Source of the DNA: CAUYUA01 sp963575675 | Lineage (GTDB): Bacteria > Pseudomonadota > Alphaproteobacteria > Azospirillales > Azospirillaceae | NCBI GenBank assembly: GCA_963575675.1 | Contig: CAUYUA010000188.1 | Location: 1-47,651 of the forward strand | Reading direction: 5' to 3' | Length of the DNA: 47,651 bases | Shown: positions 45,001 to 47,651 of the stretch, in pieces | Numbering within the stretch: position 1 is the stretch's first letter | How the letters are laid out: every line of letters begins with the position of its first letter | The notes under the pieces: model-generated | The model's database searches: none | Seen by the model: only the letters and a program-made list of their open reading frames with translations | Told to the model about the DNA's origin: nothing | Position numbers and translations under genes: made by a program

Positions 45001-47651
45001 AATCGAGACTATAGGCGTTATGATCAACATTGTAGCTATCGCCATTCGACAGATTCAGAGCGGTGGTCGTCGTTCCGTTGCTGTTCAACTTATAGATGTT
45101 GTACAGAGTAGGATCATCGAGGGTTCCATTATGATAGGCGCTGCCAAGCAAATTGATCCGGTAATGGCTGCCGGCCGTAACCTGAGCACGCAACCAATCA
45201 CGATCACCGGCGTAGTCAACGTTCCCTTGGAGCGTCCCAAGCACATCGGTTTCATTAACATTTTCAGGAACCAACACCCCCGCCCCATTGACTGCGTTGG
45301 CGTAATCATCGTCAACGATTGTCAAATTGAAGGAAGCGCTTGCCGTAGCGTCATGTCCATCATTCGCTGTAATCCGAATGACCGGATTGGAAGCCACAGA
45401 ATCATCCGCATTATACGGTCGAACGCCGGAAAGCGTGCGGGTCGTCGCATTAAACGACAACCAACTATACCCGGCGTCGCTCAACGACGTCGGAGTTCCG
45501 TGTGGATGAGTGGCGTCTATTGGGTGATCCCGATCAACCACCATCACTTCAGCCGTATAAGTCAGCGCATCGCCGTTCGGATCAGAGAAGAGTGTTGGCG
45601 GAACGACATAAGAAAATACATTGCCCGTATACGCAATCTGATCAGCAATGCCCCCATTAACAACCGGCGCTATATTTTCCGTTGACGTCACCGTCACAGA
45701 ATAACGTCCACAACTCTGACCATAACCACCAACCGCAATGTAATAATTTCCCGCTCTGCTGAAACGATAGTTAAGATCAGCGTCTAGACTGAAATTCCCC
45801 GAGCTGTCGATGCTGTCGTCAGCCGTCGTACCCGCAAGCAACACGCCTCTCGAATCGTAGATACCGTAGATGCTGGTGTCCTGAAGCGCGCCAAAACCAT
45901 CGCCAGCACCATAACCACTGACATGGATGTTGTAGACTTGATTGGGATCAAACGGAGGAGCGCCAGAACCACTACGCGGAATAGTGATCTGAAACCAATC
46001 AACATCGCCGACACGCTCGATAATAGCGCTGTGGGTAATGTTAGCTTTGTCCCCTGTAACAATGGACGAGATGACGCCACGAACCGTATGGTTGGCGGCG
46101 GAAGAAAGCTCCAATGTAATGCGCCCATTCGTGTTGGCCGCCGCAGAGAAATCATCGCCCTGCCGCACATTTATGGCGAAAGTCCCTCTAGAATTAAACC
46201 CAGACACCAAATCCCCTTGAGAGTCGACCGTTTGATCGGTCGTATTGCCGTGTGGAGAATCTGCGGCCTGAACGTGAACATAAACCTGATGCTCAGTGGC
46301 AAAGGGAGTCCGCCCCGTAAAAGTCAGGGTCGTCGGATTGAAATCAATATATCCATCCTGGGCGCCGATATAATTTCGAATCGTCTGATCACTAGGACTC
46401 ACACTCGCCAAAGAATAACGAGAAGCGCCTCCGATCGTAACCCAGTCACTTGATCCACTCATAGGAGTGCCTTCGGCGGTGTACTCGCCAACATAAATAC
46501 TCGCGACGAAGTTTTGAACGGCTCGCCCTTCCGGATCAACGAAGTTCCGACGATCCAAAGCGAACGTAAAATTAGACCTAAAATTAGAAGCCGTTCCCGT
46601 ATCGTAAAGAGCATGCCCGTCAATGTCTTGTTGTAGAAGTTGGCTTAGAATAACCGGTGGAAGATCCGGAGCATGATCCGACACCGAAATATGATACCGA
46701 CCGGTGGAATTTCCGAACCCCTTAGCTGCAACGAAATAAACACCGTCAGCCTCAGGACGAAACATCACACGCGAATTAGTGGCGCTCCCGCTATCATCGT
46801 CTTTTGTTCCCGGAATGAATCTTCCAGTTGAATCATAAATTCCGTCAATTACTGTATCCGCCAAATACAAGGCTGTCCGCGCGGTATCAGCTGGATTATT
46901 ATTTGGATCATCTGGATTCCAGTTTGGATCCCAGCCAGTGGGATGGCCTTGCTGAGTGTAATAGGCGTGGTTGCCGTCATCGAGGGCTGTCGGCGCACCT
47001 TCGAGGTTAACGTAATATGTGACACCGCGAGTCAACACTACCGAATACCAATCGACGTCACCAGCAAACTCAATGTCCCCCAACCCTTTGCCTTCGGCAA
47101 GAAGCGGTACATTGGCATCGCTTACGCCAGACTGATCTCCAACCACAATTACGCCACGCTCCTCTCCAACCACAATGTAACCATCGGTCGCAATATCCGA
47201 CCGATGGTCATCATACTGAACTCCGATAACGACATCATCATAAGCCGTCCAACCATCCGTATCTGTTGCCGTCACACGAACGGTAACGCTGCCAACACCT
47301 CCGCTCGTTTTCGCCACGCCCTCCCAATCATGGGAAGCGATACCTGAAAAACTGCGCGTTCTTCCGTTAAATGAAAACCCATACCACCCCAAGGTTCGCT
47401 CTTGATTACTCGTCTCCTCCCCTGCGGGACGAGTGGCCCAGTGAGAGGCATTATAGACCTCGGCAGTGTACCTCAGGGTTTCACCTCTCTGAGGATTATA
47501 AAAGATATTTTCAGGGATTTGATATTGGAAGAGACGCCCAAGATAGGCAACCTGGTCCGGCATGGAGTTATTGACAACGATGGCTTCGCCTCTCAGCGGA
47601 GCCGTCGCCGATAATTACGTCCGTTTTAGCGTTTTGGGGCGAGACGATTCT
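42002..47651 (-). CDS. Giant modular surface/secreted protein with C-terminal clostripain-like (C11) domain, 5' end not in window
   Basis: At least 1853 aa from the Met at 47563. That Met lies inside a repeat (AIVVNNSMPDQVAYLG), so it is not the true start. About six cadherin-like/He_PIG domains (pattern APVVN..I.DQ......F....P...F.DP.GD.L.Y.A) alternate with five PPC-type domains (pattern DVDWFQVTL...Y.INVSG...GTL.DP...G.Y). A C-terminal peptidase C11-like domain follows (about 1485-1853: WTVMVYMDADNN, VLWDHGNG, GFDASLMG). His1598 is present, but the catalytic Cys of the DACLM motif is Ser1640 (codon TCG, plus-strand 42644-42646). The protein is acidic and Asn/Ser/Thr rich, as for an extracellular adhesin or S-layer-like protein. 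The frame meets a TAA about 17 codons upstream of 47563, while a different frame is open to the window edge. Confidence 0.85.

Noticed and set aside
1..47651. tRNA, rRNA or known riboswitches
   Set aside because: I looked through the intergenic stretches and saw no cloverleaf with a conserved T-loop, no rRNA segments and no convincing cobalamin riboswitch; a covariance search would be needed to exclude small RNAs.

Overview
The window looks like a chromosomal segment of an alphaproteobacterium, most likely a Rhodospirillales-type lineage. This rests on gene content and order: thrC followed by an M16 processing protease and a RimJ-like acetyltransferase; a J-domain gene next to cobS; an alaC-hom-glpX string; class I phaC; and many PAS/GAF or Cache histidine kinases. 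Genus cannot be told from sequence reading alone. GC is moderate, and the intergenic spaces are crowded with two families of short inverted-repeat elements.

Layout. 1-250: ends of two dispersed repeats. 205-2046: a PAP2 phosphatase, a small exported protein and a coiled-coil membrane protein. 2170-5682: threonine synthase, M16 protease, GNAT acetyltransferase. 6048-7864: a class III adenylate cyclase with SRPBCC-like and DUF5939-like N-terminal regions, split by a 19-nt C tract. 8269-12180 (minus): MeaB GTPase and a phytochrome-like histidine kinase without the usual chromophore cysteine. 12563-13600 (minus): a disordered protein. 13965-15761: J-domain protein and CobS. 15959-18517: exported WD40/caspase-like protein. 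18724-20118: EnvZ-like kinase. 20409-20918: phage-type protein. 20904-25001 (minus): Rpe, transketolase, LptF. 25141-28920 (minus): GlpX (frameshifted at a G tract), homoserine dehydrogenase, AlaC-type aminotransferase. 29248-29889 (minus): putative lipoprotein. 30354-32153: PHA synthase. 32999-37182: cobalamin genes cobD and cobU flanking a three-gene partner-switching module (STAS, HATPase, REC-PP2C). 37298-39322: Lon-like protease. 39804-41606 (minus): Cache histidine kinase. 42002-47651 (minus): a giant modular surface protein with cadherin-like and PPC repeats and a C-terminal clostripain-like domain whose catalytic Cys is Ser.

How the parts fit. Core metabolism covers threonine synthesis (hom, thrC), central carbon (rpe, tkt, glpX), PHA storage, and cobalamin synthesis and use (cobS, cobD, cobU, meaB). 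Signalling is heavy: three histidine kinases, a cyclase and an RsbV/W/U-like switch.

The main unusual features are: (i) long G/C homopolymers inside coding genes, two of which throw the gene out of frame, pointing to phase variation or consensus error; (ii) two MITE-like families, one of about 188 bp with TA-flanked terminal inverted repeats and one of about 270 bp with long inverted arms, which abut or supply stop codons; (iii) two clan CD peptidase-like proteins, one intact and one with a Cys to Ser change.
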